Shown: in pieces, positions 32,213 to 41,401 of the stretch | Numbering within the stretch: the stretch's first letter is position 1 | How the letters are laid out: each line of letters starts with the position of its first letter | DNA from: Lentisphaerota bacterium | Lineage (GTDB): Bacteria > Verrucomicrobiota > Lentisphaeria > Victivallales > Victivallaceae | Direction: 5' to 3' | DNA: 52,693 nt | Assembly (NCBI GenBank): GCA_015061545.1 | Contig: SUWJ01000016.1 | Coordinates: 1 to 52,693 of the forward strand | Program-made: the position numbers and the translations under genes | The notes under the pieces: model-generated | Seen by the model: the letters and a program-made list of their open reading frames with translations, nothing else | Database searches by the model: none | What the model was told of the DNA's origin: nothing

Positions 32213-33448
32213 ATGGAACTTGCTGTTACACGACATTGGAAACTTAATCTGGCGATGATGTGGTTTTCGCAGCTGATGGTGATGACGGGATTTGCAGCGC
32301 TGATGCCGTTTATTCCGCTGCTGTTCAAAAATCATATCGGGATCACCGATGAAGGCGAATGCGGGCTTTATGTATCTTACTTCAACGTGGCAGGTTCGCT
32401 GGCTTACACGCTGTTTATTCCGATCTGGGGGATGCTCTCCGACCGTTACGGCGTTAAAATAATGCTGCTGCGGGGAACTTTCGGTACGGCGCTGATCTTT
32501 CCTTTGATGGGTTTTGTCCACAGCGCATGGCTGCTGATTGCGCTGCGGTTTATTACGGCAGCGTGTGCGGGAACCACGGCGGCGGCGCAGACTTTGATCG
32601 TTAAAAATACGCCCGACAACAAGATCGGATTTGCGCTGGGAGTGTTCAGCACCGCATTCTGGAGCGGCGCGATGCTGGGCAATGTGGTGGGTGGATTACT
32701 GGTGAACTATTTCGGTTATGCCAGCACCTGTATTTTCTGCGGAGTGCTTTACTTTATCGGCGGGGTGTCGGTGCTGTTTGCCCGCGAAGACTGCAAACCA
32801 ACTTTGCGGGTAAAGCGTACTTCCGGCTGCGTCAGCGGGAATGGGATATGGAGTTTTCTGCCCCATTTGACCACGGTGGTCTGGATAATGCTGCTGCTGT
32901 TTGCAGTCAACGGTTTTGTCCGCAGCTTTGAAGCGGCATATCCTGCAATGTTGATCGAAAAGATCACCGGTTCGGAAAAAGCGGCGTACTGGACAGGGAT
33001 CATCAGCGCTTTTGCTGCAGTCGGCTCGATGATTTCGGGGGCGCTGTTCGGGTATCTCTCTGATCGGATGGATGCGCGGAAACTGCTGCTGCCGGCGCTG
33101 GCGGTAACGGCGCTGATGCTGCTGCTGCAGGGGGCGGCGGAGTCGCTGCTGGCTTTCGGCGCGGGCAGAACGCTCATGTGTGTGGCGGGCGGTGGTATCC
33201 AGCCGGTTTTTCAGAAGGCGCTCTCCAGCATTACCCCCAACCGCAAACGGGGGACGGTTTTCGGTTTATCCAGCACATTTAACGGAATCGGCACGATTGC
33301 GGCAGCGTTTTGCGCCGGCGGCGTGATCTATCTGGCGGGTACGCGGGCGGTATTTTATACGGCGGCGCTGCTGACGGCGATTTTTATACCCGTATCGCTG
33401 GGGCTTTTCAAAAAGGTTCAGCGCAGTCCGTTCTATCACAAAAAGTAA
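32213..33448 (+). CDS. MFS transporter (MdtG-like)
   Basis: A 12-helix major facilitator of 411 aa in the cytoplasmic membrane. The loop between helices 2 and 3 carries GMLSDRYGVK, matching the MFS signature GxLxDRxGRR, and a second copy GYLSDRMDARK lies between helices 8 and 9. Helix 5 has ALGVFSTAFWSGAMLGNVVGG, the drug/H+ antiporter motif C region. It most resembles MdtG-type multidrug efflux proteins, but substrate cannot be told. GAAGG precedes the ATG. It lies 41 bp upstream of nagA, so sugar efflux or uptake connected to amino-sugar use is an alternative. Confidence 0.85.
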   Translation: MELAVTRHWKLNLAMMWFSQLMVMTGFAALMPFIPLLFKNHIGITDEGECGLYVSYFNVAGSLAYTLFIPIWGMLSDRYGVKIMLLRGTFGTALIFPLMGFVHSAWLLIALRFITAACAGTTAAAQTLIVKNTPDNKIGFALGVFSTAFWSGAMLGNVVGGLLVNYFGYASTCIFCGVLYFIGGVSVLFAREDCKPTLRVKRTSGCVSGNGIWSFLPHLTTVVWIMLLLFAVNGFVRSFEAAYPAMLIEKITGSEKAAYWTGIISAFAAVGSMISGALFGYLSDRMDARKLLLPALAVTALMLLLQGAAESLLAFGAGRTLMCVAGGGIQPVFQKALSSITPNRKRGTVFGLSSTFNGIGTIAAAFCAGGVIYLAGTRAVFYTAALLTAIFIPVSLGLFKKVQRSPFYHKK

Positions 33449-33489
33449 ATTCTGTTGAGGGATAAAATTTTTTATATAAGGATCTGATA

Positions 33490-34635
33490 ATGATTTTACA
33501 GGGTAATATAACAACGCCGGATGCCTGCGGTTACGGGCGTTTGGAAATTTGCGGCAATAAAATATCAGCGGTTGAAATTCAAGGTGATTGCCGCAGCGGA
33601 GCCGATTGGATACTGCCCGGATTCATTGATGTACATCTGCACGGTATCTACTACGGCGATGCCACCGTCGAGCAGGTGCATTTAATGGCGGAACAAGCTC
33701 CGCAGAGCGGTCTGACGGCGCTTTGTCCTGCCATGGCTTCGGACTCGGCAGAAAATATGCTGGATTTTGTTAAAAAAGTGCGCAGCATAGTCGAAAATCC
33801 CGCCGCCGGCAGCGCCCGTATGCTGGGCAGTCATCTGGAAGGACCCTTTCTGGACTACTCTCACAAGGGAGGCATGAACGAAAATTTTCTGCGGCAGGTG
33901 GATTTGCAGGAAATCCGAAACTGGCTGGATGTTGCCAACGGTACGCTCAAAATTGTGACGATCGCTCCCGAACTGCCCAACGGTTTGCAGGCAACAGAGC
34001 TGCTCCACCGCGCCGGGGTGCGGGTTTCGGCAGGGCATACGGCAATGCCGCCGTCGCTGACGGCAGATTTTGTCCGCTGCGGCGGCAGCTGCATTTGCCA
34101 TTTGTTTGATACTTTTGACGGCAGAGAAGTTGATAACGGCGTATCGGTTCCCAATCTTGCCGACGAAGTGCTGGTCAACGACGATTTGTTCATCGAACTT
34201 ATTACCGACGGCATCCACGTTCCGCCGACTCTGGTCAAGCTGGCGATCCGCTGCGCCGGATCATGCCGCGTTATCGGTATAACCGACAGTATGTGCGGTA
34301 CCGGATTGCCCGACGGAGCTTACCCCATGACCGATGCCGGGCGGGAATTCGTGCTTAAAAACGGCGATGTCTGCCGATTGAAAGATGATCCTGATATCAT
34401 TGTCGGCTCCTGCCTGACCCAGAATCAGGCATTTTTCAACCTGACCGAACGCTTCGGCTTTGACAGCATTACTGCCGCCAGAGTGCTGAGTACCAACCCT
34501 GCCTGCTATCTGGGGCTGGGCGACAGTTGCGGTCAGCTGCGGGAGGGATTTACTGCCGATATTACCGTACTGGGCAGCGATAAACTTACAGTCCGCCAAA
34601 CGATCATTGACGGCGCGGAAGTGTACAAAGCCTGA
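33490..34635 (+). CDS. nagA: N-acetylglucosamine-6-phosphate deacetylase
   Basis: Removes acetate from GlcNAc-6-P to give GlcN-6-P for glycolysis or cell-wall recycling. The 381-aa amidohydrolase has DVHLHG with the metal His pair (His49, His51), HLEGPF (Glu117), AGHTAMPP (His183), CHLFDTFDG (His204), ITDGIHVPP (His243) and the catalytic Asp in ITDSMCGTG (Asp266). CHLFDTFDG replaces the usual THLFNAM, so a slightly different substrate cannot be excluded. No nagB or nagE gene is in view. A hairpin beyond the stop belongs mainly to the convergent hpf gene but may serve both. Confidence 0.88.
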   Translation: MILQGNITTPDACGYGRLEICGNKISAVEIQGDCRSGADWILPGFIDVHLHGIYYGDATVEQVHLMAEQAPQSGLTALCPAMASDSAENMLDFVKKVRSIVENPAAGSARMLGSHLEGPFLDYSHKGGMNENFLRQVDLQEIRNWLDVANGTLKIVTIAPELPNGLQATELLHRAGVRVSAGHTAMPPSLTADFVRCGGSCICHLFDTFDGREVDNGVSVPNLADEVLVNDDLFIELITDGIHVPPTLVKLAIRCAGSCRVIGITDSMCGTGLPDGAYPMTDAGREFVLKNGDVCRLKDDPDIIVGSCLTQNQAFFNLTERFGFDSITAARVLSTNPACYLGLGDSCGQLREGFTADITVLGSDKLTVRQTIIDGAEVYKA

Positions 34636-34663
34636 AATATACGCCAAACAGCTTTTAGCTTTG

Positions 34664-34712
34664 TCCGGTAAAAAACGGACCTGTTGCAAAACAGTTTCGC
34701 AACAGGTCCGAT
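34664..34712 (-). terminator. Rho-independent terminator of hpf (possibly shared with nagA)
   Basis: A perfect 12-bp stem (CGGACCTGTTGC 34676-34687 with GCAACAGGTCCG 34699-34710) has an 11-base loop. On the minus strand it is followed by TTTTTT, the correct arrangement to end hpf. On the plus strand only a weak ATCTATTTTA follows, so termination of nagA is less certain. Confidence 0.85.
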
Positions 34713-34763
34713 CTATTTTACAAGAGCTCTGCAAATTTACGTTTGCAGTTGCTTAACAATTAA

Positions 34764-35105
34764 TTACGACTCGCAGATTGCAATTTCTCTCACCGGTGGA
34801 GTAACTTCGCCCGGGTGCTTGTATTTATCCACATACTTATCCAGCTGGACTTTCAGGTGGTCGATGGCTTCATCAATGGCTTTGTAAAGATCCAACGCGG
34901 CTCCTTCGGAGACCATCTGCTGCTTTTTCACTCCGGCGCAGATCCCGACTTTGGCTTGATGGTTCTTTTCGATTTCCATAGTTACCCGGACACTGGATAC
35001 CTTCAAATTGGGGTAGTAGGTGAACAGCGCTTCGATCTTGTCGGAGGTGTTGCTGCGGATAAGGTCGGTGACTTCAAAGTGACGTCCGGTAATGATGATT
35101 TGCAT
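34764..35105 (-). CDS. hpf: Ribosome hibernation promoting factor (HPF/RaiA/YfiA family)
   Basis: Binds the decoding centre of idle 30S subunits and protects ribosomes in stationary phase. The 113-aa short form opens MQIIITGRHFEVTDLIRSNT and has the conserved KIEALFTYYPNLKVSSVRVTME strand and DLYKAIDEAIDHLKVQLDKY helix. A C-terminal tail of about 17 residues follows, but no dimerising long-HPF domain. GGAGAG precedes the ATG. It is a lone minus-strand gene with its own terminator. There is no rpoN or PTS gene beside it, unlike in enterobacteria. Confidence 0.95.
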   Translation of the reverse strand: MQIIITGRHFEVTDLIRSNTSDKIEALFTYYPNLKVSSVRVTMEIEKNHQAKVGICAGVKKQQMVSEGAALDLYKAIDEAIDHLKVQLDKYVDKYKHPGEVTPPVREIAICES

Positions 35106-35316
35106 AGTCTCTCCTTCCTGAAATTATGCGTTTGCTGCAGATTTTCAGCCTCTGCCAAAGGTTTGAAGCTCTGCACAATGCTAATGTTCCACGCATTTGA
35201 GCAAAATGCAAATAAAAGAGGAAATTTTTTTTGATATTTATTTTTGAGCAGAAAATGGCAATATTCAATACGGCGGTATATATTAATTTTTCATATACTT
35301 TCAGAGGAGCAGCGGT
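35106..35316. other. Divergent intergenic region between hpf and HAD gene
   Basis: AT-rich 211-bp region that must hold both promoters. A short inverted repeat GCATTT-GAGCA-AAATGC lies at 35193-35209, and a related TTTGAGCAGAAAATGG follows at about 35242. AGAGGA precedes the HAD start. No clear consensus promoter could be fixed. Confidence 0.3.
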
Positions 35317-36183
35317 ATGACTTTTCAAGATTTTTGGCAACACAATATCAATCAGCAAGATTCGCCGCTGAAAGCTGTTTTGTTCGATGTGGACGGCACG
35401 ATCATTTCCGGCCGCAAACTTATGCCGGGGGCGGATAGAGCGATAAAATTTTTGCGCGAACAAGGCACGCCTTTTCTTTTTCTGACCAACGACAGCTGCA
35501 ATTCTTCCGAACAAAAGGCCCGTTATATGCAGCTTAACGGTGCCGACGTGCGGCCCGAAGAAGTTATTTCCTGCGGTCATGCGCTGAGCGATTTTGTTGA
35601 ACAAAATAATTTGCGCGGCAGCAAAGCATTTATAATGGGCGAACTCGGCAGACCCTCTTATGCCGAAGCTGCCGGGTTGATCCCCTGCAGCAATATTGAG
35701 GAGATCGACGAATGTGAATTGGTAATTGCCGGCGAAGGCTATTTTAACTGGCACGATGTTTTTCACGCGGTGTTTAACTATTTTATTGCTCACCGCAGCG
35801 CCAGACTGGTGGTGGCAAATCCCGACAGCTACTGGCCCAATTCGGCAACGGGCAAATTGGGCATCGGCGCGGGGGCGCAAGCCAGGTTTATTGTCGGCTT
35901 GCTGGCGGAAATGAAGATAGATATTGAGTTGATCTATCTGGGCAAGCCTTATCCGGCGATCTATTTTTATGCGCTGAAAAGGTTGCAGGAAGATTTCAAT
36001 ATGCCGCAGTTGAAAATCGGCGAAGTGCTGATGATCGGCGATTCGCTGACTTCGGATATTGCGGGGGCGCGGAATATAAATATGCCCTGCGCGCTGGTGA
36101 TGACCGGGATCACTACTGCGATGCTGTTGGCAAAAACCGCACCGGAAAAACATCCTGAGTTGATATTCGATACATTGAGTTGA
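35317..36183 (+). CDS. HAD-superfamily phosphatase, class IIA (NagD-like)
   Basis: A cytosolic phosphatase of 288 aa. The HAD motifs are VLFDVDGTI (Asp24 nucleophile, Asp26 acid/base), FLTNDSCNS (motif II Thr), LGKPYPAIY (motif III Lys) and MIGDSLTSDIAGA (motif IV acids). The cap insert between motifs II and III (about 70-210) is the C2a type of NagD and p-nitrophenylphosphatase-like enzymes. Good AGAGGA ribosome site. NagD-like enzymes act on UMP, GMP and sugar phosphates. nagA lies nearby but across hpf, so a GlcNAc link is only circumstantial. The stop lies just before the secreted DUF4838 gene. Confidence 0.9.
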   Translation: MTFQDFWQHNINQQDSPLKAVLFDVDGTIISGRKLMPGADRAIKFLREQGTPFLFLTNDSCNSSEQKARYMQLNGADVRPEEVISCGHALSDFVEQNNLRGSKAFIMGELGRPSYAEAAGLIPCSNIEEIDECELVIAGEGYFNWHDVFHAVFNYFIAHRSARLVVANPDSYWPNSATGKLGIGAGAQARFIVGLLAEMKIDIELIYLGKPYPAIYFYALKRLQEDFNMPQLKIGEVLMIGDSLTSDIAGARNINMPCALVMTGITTAMLLAKTAPEKHPELIFDTLS

Positions 36184-36221
36184 GTTTTTTCAGCGATATT
36201 AAAACTGAAAGTGGTGTGTTT

Positions 36222-38435
36222 ATGAAAAAACAGATTTTTGTAGTGTTGGGTTTATTCTGCGGAGTGCTGACTCTGGCGGCAGCGGAGTACAGTCGGGTCT
36301 TTAATATGAGTATCCAACTGCCCGAAAAGTATAACCAAGCGGAGCTTTTTGCTGCGCAGGAGCTGGAGCTGCACCTTAAAAAGATTTTTTCTGCTCCCGC
36401 CCGGCTGAATGGTCAGCAGCCTGAAACGATCACCTTTTACGTCGGCATTTCTGACGCCGTCCGCCGCGGGGGATTCGAGCCGGTGGCGGCGGAGAAGCTG
36501 GCGGGCAAATTCGGCATCTGCCGCCGCGGCAATGATTTTCTCTTTTACGGCGAAGATACTCCCGATGGCGATATCGAGCGGCTCAAGGATAAGTTCGGCA
36601 CTCTTTCGGCGGTGGAGTATTTTTTGCAGAAGTATCTGGGAGTAAAGTTCTTTCTGCCCGGGGAAAAAGGGATAAAATATCTTCATAACGTTGAAATCGT
36701 TTTCAATGCCGATGCCGATTACCCCAACCCCAGCTACGAGGTGCGCTGCTTTCAGCGGATGGCAAAAGATGTTACTTTGAGCGAAGGTTCGCTTTTTTTC
36801 CGTCGCCGGCTGGGGGCAGTTCCGGAGTATGCCGCGCACGATTTTTACTACGACTTTCTGGGGACGTGGAACAAGCGTTTCAAGCATAAGCCGGAAATGT
36901 TTGCTTTGCACGAGGGCAAGCGTATCTGCGGCAATTATCCGCGCCACTTCCCCTGCCTGAGTCACCCTGACGTGATCCCCCAGATCGTCAGCGATGTAAC
37001 TCAGGCCATGGAAAAGAATCCCAAGATCAGGACGATCCGCTTTTTCTGCGATGCCCCCGTCAAGGGCTGCGAATGTGATTCCTGCGTAAATTCCCCGGTC
37101 GGCAAGCTGACTCAAGGCTCCGACAGCAGCGAAATAGTCTACTCGCTGTTGTGTAAAGTGGCGCGGGAGCTGCAGAAAAAAGATCCGGATCTCTGGTTCC
37201 ATACTCACACCAAAGGTTCATCTTACTATCAGGTGCCGCGCACCGAAAAATTGCCCCCGAATGTGGTGATCTTTATTCTGACCAGCCAGTTCCAGCCGCC
37301 CCGTCTTGAGGATGTCAAACCCTTGATCGATATGTGGCGCAACGCAGGGGCTACGGTCATGCTCAAGGCTTATCCGCGGGCGCCGTGGATGAAGGATTAT
37401 CCGATTATGAATCCGCACCGTATTGCGGGTTTTTTCAAGCTGTTTCAGGGGTTGTCCAAAGGCTCGGTCATGGTGGAGGGTCGCCCGAACATACCTTATG
37501 TGTTCAGCGCGTTGAACAACTACGTCCACAGCGCGGTGGTCTTTGATTCCTCCGTCGATGTGGACAAACTGGTGACGGAATTCTGCTGCCTGACTGCTCC
37601 CGAAGCCGCCGCCGAACTGGAAGATTTTTATAATGCAATGGAAAAATTGCTGGAAGATGCTGTATTTACTGCCGAACCGCTGCGCAACTGCTACTTGAGT
37701 TTCAGGCTGAAGACTCCGCGGGAACACTTGAACCGCGCATTGGCAAAGGCGCCTGAAAATGAGTTTTTGCAGAAACTTTCCGGCGAATTTGCCCGCTTTG
37801 AAAAAATTTCCGCCGCCGAATCCCCCAAGATCGGCAGCGAGGCGGAACTGAAGGAAATTTACAATAGTTTTGAGCGCAAAAAAGCGCCGCTGACGCTTTC
37901 GGAACAAGCCGATCGCTCCGAACTGCTGCCCTTTTCCATCTACTTTGACTGGCAGAAAAGTTTTGCTGCAATCTCCCGCCGGGACAATCAGCTGAAGATC
38001 AATATTACCTGCCATGAGAATACGATGGCAAAACTCAAAACTTCCTGCAAAAACAATCATCAGGGCCCCGTGTGGAACGATGACTCGGTGGAAGTCTTTA
38101 TCACTCCTGCCGATAAACCGCAGCCTTACATCCAGCTGGTGATAAATCCGCTGGGGACTTATCGGGTGATGTATTGCGATGAAAAGGGCAAAGTTACCGA
38201 TAAGCGCGACTTTGATTTTGCCGTTGATGCCGTCAGAAAAGCGGATTCGTGGCAAGTTGATATTGCAATACCTTTCCGCTCGCTGGCGCCGTTCAAAAAA
38301 GATAACGCGGTGAATCTGGGCGTTTACCGCAACCGTCCAGCCCGGGGCAAAGACAACACCCAGCAAAGCGGTATCCAGAAGCCCCAAGGCAACCTTTTCA
38401 AAGACGCATCGGGCCATTTCCGCGTGAATTTTTAA
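36222..38435 (+). CDS. Secreted DUF4838-domain protein with CBM9-like C-terminus
   Basis: Starting at ATG 36222 gives 737 aa with a clear Sec signal (MKKQIFVVLGLFCGVLTLAAA, cleaved near residue 21). Next comes an alpha/beta N-terminal domain like those preceding glycoside-hydrolase cores (about 30-160, ELFAAQELELHLKKIF), then a DUF4838 core (about 170-470: LGTWNKRFKHKPEMFAL, FFCDAPVKGCECDSC with a Cys pair, WFHTHTKGSSYY). The last 150 residues (VWNDDSVEVFI, IPFRSL, NLGVYRNRPA) resemble CBM9-like carbohydrate-binding domains. DUF4838 proteins are highly expanded in Lentisphaerota and are presumed glycan-active, but the reaction is not established. The upstream ATG near 36180 would bury the signal. 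Confidence 0.8.
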   Translation: MKKQIFVVLGLFCGVLTLAAAEYSRVFNMSIQLPEKYNQAELFAAQELELHLKKIFSAPARLNGQQPETITFYVGISDAVRRGGFEPVAAEKLAGKFGICRRGNDFLFYGEDTPDGDIERLKDKFGTLSAVEYFLQKYLGVKFFLPGEKGIKYLHNVEIVFNADADYPNPSYEVRCFQRMAKDVTLSEGSLFFRRRLGAVPEYAAHDFYYDFLGTWNKRFKHKPEMFALHEGKRICGNYPRHFPCLSHPDVIPQIVSDVTQAMEKNPKIRTIRFFCDAPVKGCECDSCVNSPVGKLTQGSDSSEIVYSLLCKVARELQKKDPDLWFHTHTKGSSYYQVPRTEKLPPNVVIFILTSQFQPPRLEDVKPLIDMWRNAGATVMLKAYPRAPWMKDYPIMNPHRIAGFFKLFQGLSKGSVMVEGRPNIPYVFSALNNYVHSAVVFDSSVDVDKLVTEFCCLTAPEAAAELEDFYNAMEKLLEDAVFTAEPLRNCYLSFRLKTPREHLNRALAKAPENEFLQKLSGEFARFEKISAAESPKIGSEAELKEIYNSFERKKAPLTLSEQADRSELLPFSIYFDWQKSFAAISRRDNQLKINITCHENTMAKLKTSCKNNHQGPVWNDDSVEVFITPADKPQPYIQLVINPLGTYRVMYCDEKGKVTDKRDFDFAVDAVRKADSWQVDIAIPFRSLAPFKKDNAVNLGVYRNRPARGKDNTQQSGIQKPQGNLFKDASGHFRVNF

Positions 38436-38477
38436 GGAAACGCTCTGTTCCCAGTAAAGGTCGGTACTTGAGGCAAA

Positions 38478-38515
38478 GGGAAAGAACCGATCCGGTAAAA
38501 GGTTTTTTCCCTCTT
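38478..38515 (+). terminator. Possible terminator after DUF4838 gene
   Basis: GGGAAAGAACC (38478-38488) pairs with GGTTTTTTCCC (38501-38511, one G-U) around a 12-base loop, 43 bp after the stop. The T-run is inside the stem rather than after it, so function is uncertain. Confidence 0.35.
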
Positions 38516-38584
38516 CCCCAAGTCCAACTATCAACCTTTATCGGCAACAGAGTTGATTGCAAAAATGAACGGCTTGCGGGCATT

Positions 38585-39817
38585 TTACTGCGGCAAATCA
38601 AACTCCCGCCTGAGTTGGACGAGTTTTTCTTGCGGAGAGTTTACCGGCGTGCGGGCAAATTGTTCAGGATGAGTGTTTTCAAGGTGATGGCAAAATTTCA
38701 GAATAAAGAATCCATCGCAATAGATTTGCAATGCCATCAGCAGTTTTTCCCGTACTTTCGGGGTGTTTTTTACGATTTTCTGCCAGGTTGAGCTGAAATT
38801 CTGATCTGCGAGAAAAACCTGCAGTTCAGGCGGCGCCAGCGCGCCTATATCCGCAGCAAGTTCTGTTAGATCAGCCTGATCGCAGCGGCAGAAAAACTCC
38901 CGCAGCAGCTCAAAACACTTTCCGTTATACAGCATTAATTCTTCGCCGGCAAGCTGTTTGGCAATGGCAGGCCCGGTACCGAACGGAACCCGTTCCGAGA
39001 GTCGCCCCGCGGGATGGACGCAGCTGTTTTTTATGATCGTTACCATTCCTGTTTTGCGCAATGCCTGCAGAAAGTAGAAGTCTTCGCCCGCCGCATGACG
39101 GCGCATTCCGCCGCAGCGCACATAGCCTTGCGCGGTGCAGACAAATGCCGAGCCGATGGTCCAGAACCCGTATATCGAACCGCTCCTGCGCAGTTTGGCG
39201 GCGTAGTCCAGCAGGAATACTTCGTAGCGCATAACCGCGCTGCGGAGCGCACTATCAAGTTCGTCAACGCGGTGTTCAAAGTTATACACCGCTCCCGCCG
39301 GTGCAGGATCATTACGGAAGCACTCAAAGGCGGCGGCAAAGTAGTTTTGCTCGACAGAGGTATCGGCATCCAGCGAAAAAAGCAAGCGGTCACGATCCGT
39401 CACTTTGCCGTCACTTGCGCTTAAAATGCCGTCAAATCCGATTTTTCGGGCGTTGCCGACGGTGCGGTATTTTGCGGGTATCTCTTTATCAGTCAAGTCG
39501 ATAAAGAATAATTCCTTGCCCGGGATCAACCCTCCGTCATATTTTCCGTCATTTCTGCGCAGCGAGGCAAGCAATTCGCGGTTCGCATTTCTGGCACGAA
39601 TCCCGGCATGAGCGGGTTCGTTGATTACCAGCAGCACGGCAACCGGTTCGGGAGAGTATTGCAGCGCCTGTTTTATCGAAGTAAGCGCCGCGGCAATGTG
39701 GTCATTTTCGTCAAATACCGGGATCACCGCTGCATGGCGGATCAGCACGTTGCCGGGCATTGCCGGTTCCAGCGGCCATGGTATCGGGTTGCGTTTTATA
39801 TAGCTTGAAAAACTCAC
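38585..39817 (-). CDS. Family 2-like glycosyltransferase
   Basis: A GT-A fold enzyme of 410 aa, cytoplasmic or membrane-associated. AAVIPVFDENDHIAAAL (29-45) is the nucleotide-sugar binding start, LLFSLDADTSVEQNYF carries a DAD (DxD-type) metal motif, and AAGEDFYFLQALRKTG matches the acceptor/base ED block. There is no membrane helix. It starts with GTG one base after the dsbD stop, so it belongs to the long minus-strand block; an internal ATG (residue 20, MPGNVLIRHAAVIPV) is an alternative start. Donor and acceptor are unknown. It does not resemble a neighbouring polysaccharide cluster, since none is present. Confidence 0.82.
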   Translation of the reverse strand: MSFSSYIKRNPIPWPLEPAMPGNVLIRHAAVIPVFDENDHIAAALTSIKQALQYSPEPVAVLLVINEPAHAGIRARNANRELLASLRRNDGKYDGGLIPGKELFFIDLTDKEIPAKYRTVGNARKIGFDGILSASDGKVTDRDRLLFSLDADTSVEQNYFAAAFECFRNDPAPAGAVYNFEHRVDELDSALRSAVMRYEVFLLDYAAKLRRSGSIYGFWTIGSAFVCTAQGYVRCGGMRRHAAGEDFYFLQALRKTGMVTIIKNSCVHPAGRLSERVPFGTGPAIAKQLAGEELMLYNGKCFELLREFFCRCDQADLTELAADIGALAPPELQVFLADQNFSSTWQKIVKNTPKVREKLLMALQIYCDGFFILKFCHHLENTHPEQFARTPVNSPQEKLVQLRREFDLPQ

Positions 39818-39818
39818 C

Positions 39819-41390
39819 TTAATTATCTTTCAGCAACAGCAGCGAGGGCAATCCCGGCAGTTGGAAGTGTGTCATAAAACTTTTTACGGCAGGATCGTTG
39901 AGCCGTTCCGCCTGAAAACGGATCACCTTTATATTGGCTTGTTTCAGCGCTTGCTGCACTTTTTCCGTGGCAAGGACTTTTTCCAGAGCAGTACAATTTT
40001 TGCACCAGCTTGCCCAGCAGTCGATCAATACAGATTGCTGCTGCTGCGCGGCAGAATCCAGTTCGGCAGCCAGCCGGTCGATCTCCTGCTGCTGGTCAAA
40101 AGCGCCCGAACGCAGATTCCAGCCCAGATAGCCGTAGTAAAGCGCCATCAACAGAATAAATACGCCGAAAATCTGTTTGACCCGCACCATCCAGCTGCCC
40201 GGCGGCGGCAGCACCGATAAACCCGCCCCCAACAGCGGCCACGGCAGCGCCATGGCAAGCCCCAGGGCAAAGGGCAGAAAAATCGCCCAGGTGCTGCCTT
40301 CGCTGTAAAGTTTGCCCGCCAGCACTATCACGCTTATCACCACAGGCGCCACGCAGGCACCCGCCAGCAGCGCCGATACTGCGCCCATAGCCGCAGCACT
40401 CAAATCGGCGGCAATGCCGTTGGCGGTGGAGTTGAATTTGAAAAAATTGCCGAAACGGCTCAAATCCAGTTCGTAAACCCCCAGCATACCCAATCCCAGC
40501 AGCGCAAAGACCGCCCCGATGATCCAGTTGAAAATTGCCGAACTGTTCAAGCTGCCGAAGCTGCTGCCGCTTAATGCCGCCGCCGCCCCCAGCACGCCGT
40601 ATGCCAGCGTTATACCCAGCGCGTATGCTGTTCCGCGGCGGAACCCGCGCCAGCGGCTGGAACAGCCGCTGCCTGCCCCGATGATCGCCAGATTCACGGG
40701 GATCATCGGCAGGACGCAGGGCGTAAGATTCAGCCCCAATCCGCCCAGCAGCACCAGCAGCACGATCCCCCAGCTTGAAAGCGCGGTAGCTGCCTCTTTT
40801 GCATCATTGGCGGTCTGAACTGTTGAGGTGTCAGATCGGATAAATTCGCACAGCGATTCGGCATCGGTCAAGCCTGACAGCTGATTCTGCAAGGTAAAGT
40901 GACTCAGCGCCCGGCGCAAATTTTCCGGCATCGCCGCTGCTTCCGCAATATTCACCACTGGATCTGCCGCCGCTGCCGCTTCCTGATTGGTTTGCCAAAG
41001 CTGCAGTGTTTCGGGCATCAGGCAAAGGTCGCCGCCAGATGCCGCACCTTTGATACAGCCCTGAAACTCCACGTCAATAGCTTCAATCTTGCCGTTGCAG
41101 CGGAAAATCCACCGGTGTCTGCCCGCTGGATAGATCGATGTATCATCATCGCCTTTAACTGAAACGGGTTTTTCCAGCAGTTCTATGCTGCCTGAACTTC
41201 GGATATTTACTGCAACAGCGCTTTCGTAAAGGTAGCAATTCTTTTTTACTGTGCAGACTATTTCTGCTGTATTGGTACTTCCGTCAGGCGTCACACTGCA
41301 TTGCCAGACAAAGTTATCCTGCGCGGCCGTCAGCGGGCTGCTCCACAGCAGCAGCAAAGAAAATATAAGTAAATACAGCGGATTTTTCAT
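39819..41390 (-). CDS. dsbD: Thiol:disulfide interchange protein DsbD
   Basis: Carries electrons from cytosolic thioredoxin across the inner membrane to periplasmic thiol proteins. The 523-aa product has a signal/membrane start (MKNPLYLLIFSLLLLWSS), an N-terminal periplasmic domain with paired cysteines, a CcdA-like eight-helix core with LTPCVLPMIPVN and LLAGACVAPVVIS holding the two redox cysteines, and a C-terminal thioredoxin domain with WASWCKNC. All three DsbD parts are present although the first is shorter than in E. coli. It lies 11 bp after a periplasmic thioredoxin-like gene, its likely partner. Confidence 0.93.
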   Translation of the reverse strand: MKNPLYLLIFSLLLLWSSPLTAAQDNFVWQCSVTPDGSTNTAEIVCTVKKNCYLYESAVAVNIRSSGSIELLEKPVSVKGDDDTSIYPAGRHRWIFRCNGKIEAIDVEFQGCIKGAASGGDLCLMPETLQLWQTNQEAAAAADPVVNIAEAAAMPENLRRALSHFTLQNQLSGLTDAESLCEFIRSDTSTVQTANDAKEAATALSSWGIVLLVLLGGLGLNLTPCVLPMIPVNLAIIGAGSGCSSRWRGFRRGTAYALGITLAYGVLGAAAALSGSSFGSLNSSAIFNWIIGAVFALLGLGMLGVYELDLSRFGNFFKFNSTANGIAADLSAAAMGAVSALLAGACVAPVVISVIVLAGKLYSEGSTWAIFLPFALGLAMALPWPLLGAGLSVLPPPGSWMVRVKQIFGVFILLMALYYGYLGWNLRSGAFDQQQEIDRLAAELDSAAQQQQSVLIDCWASWCKNCTALEKVLATEKVQQALKQANIKVIRFQAERLNDPAVKSFMTHFQLPGLPSLLLLKDN

Positions 41391-41401
41391 AATAAAGGGA
41401 A

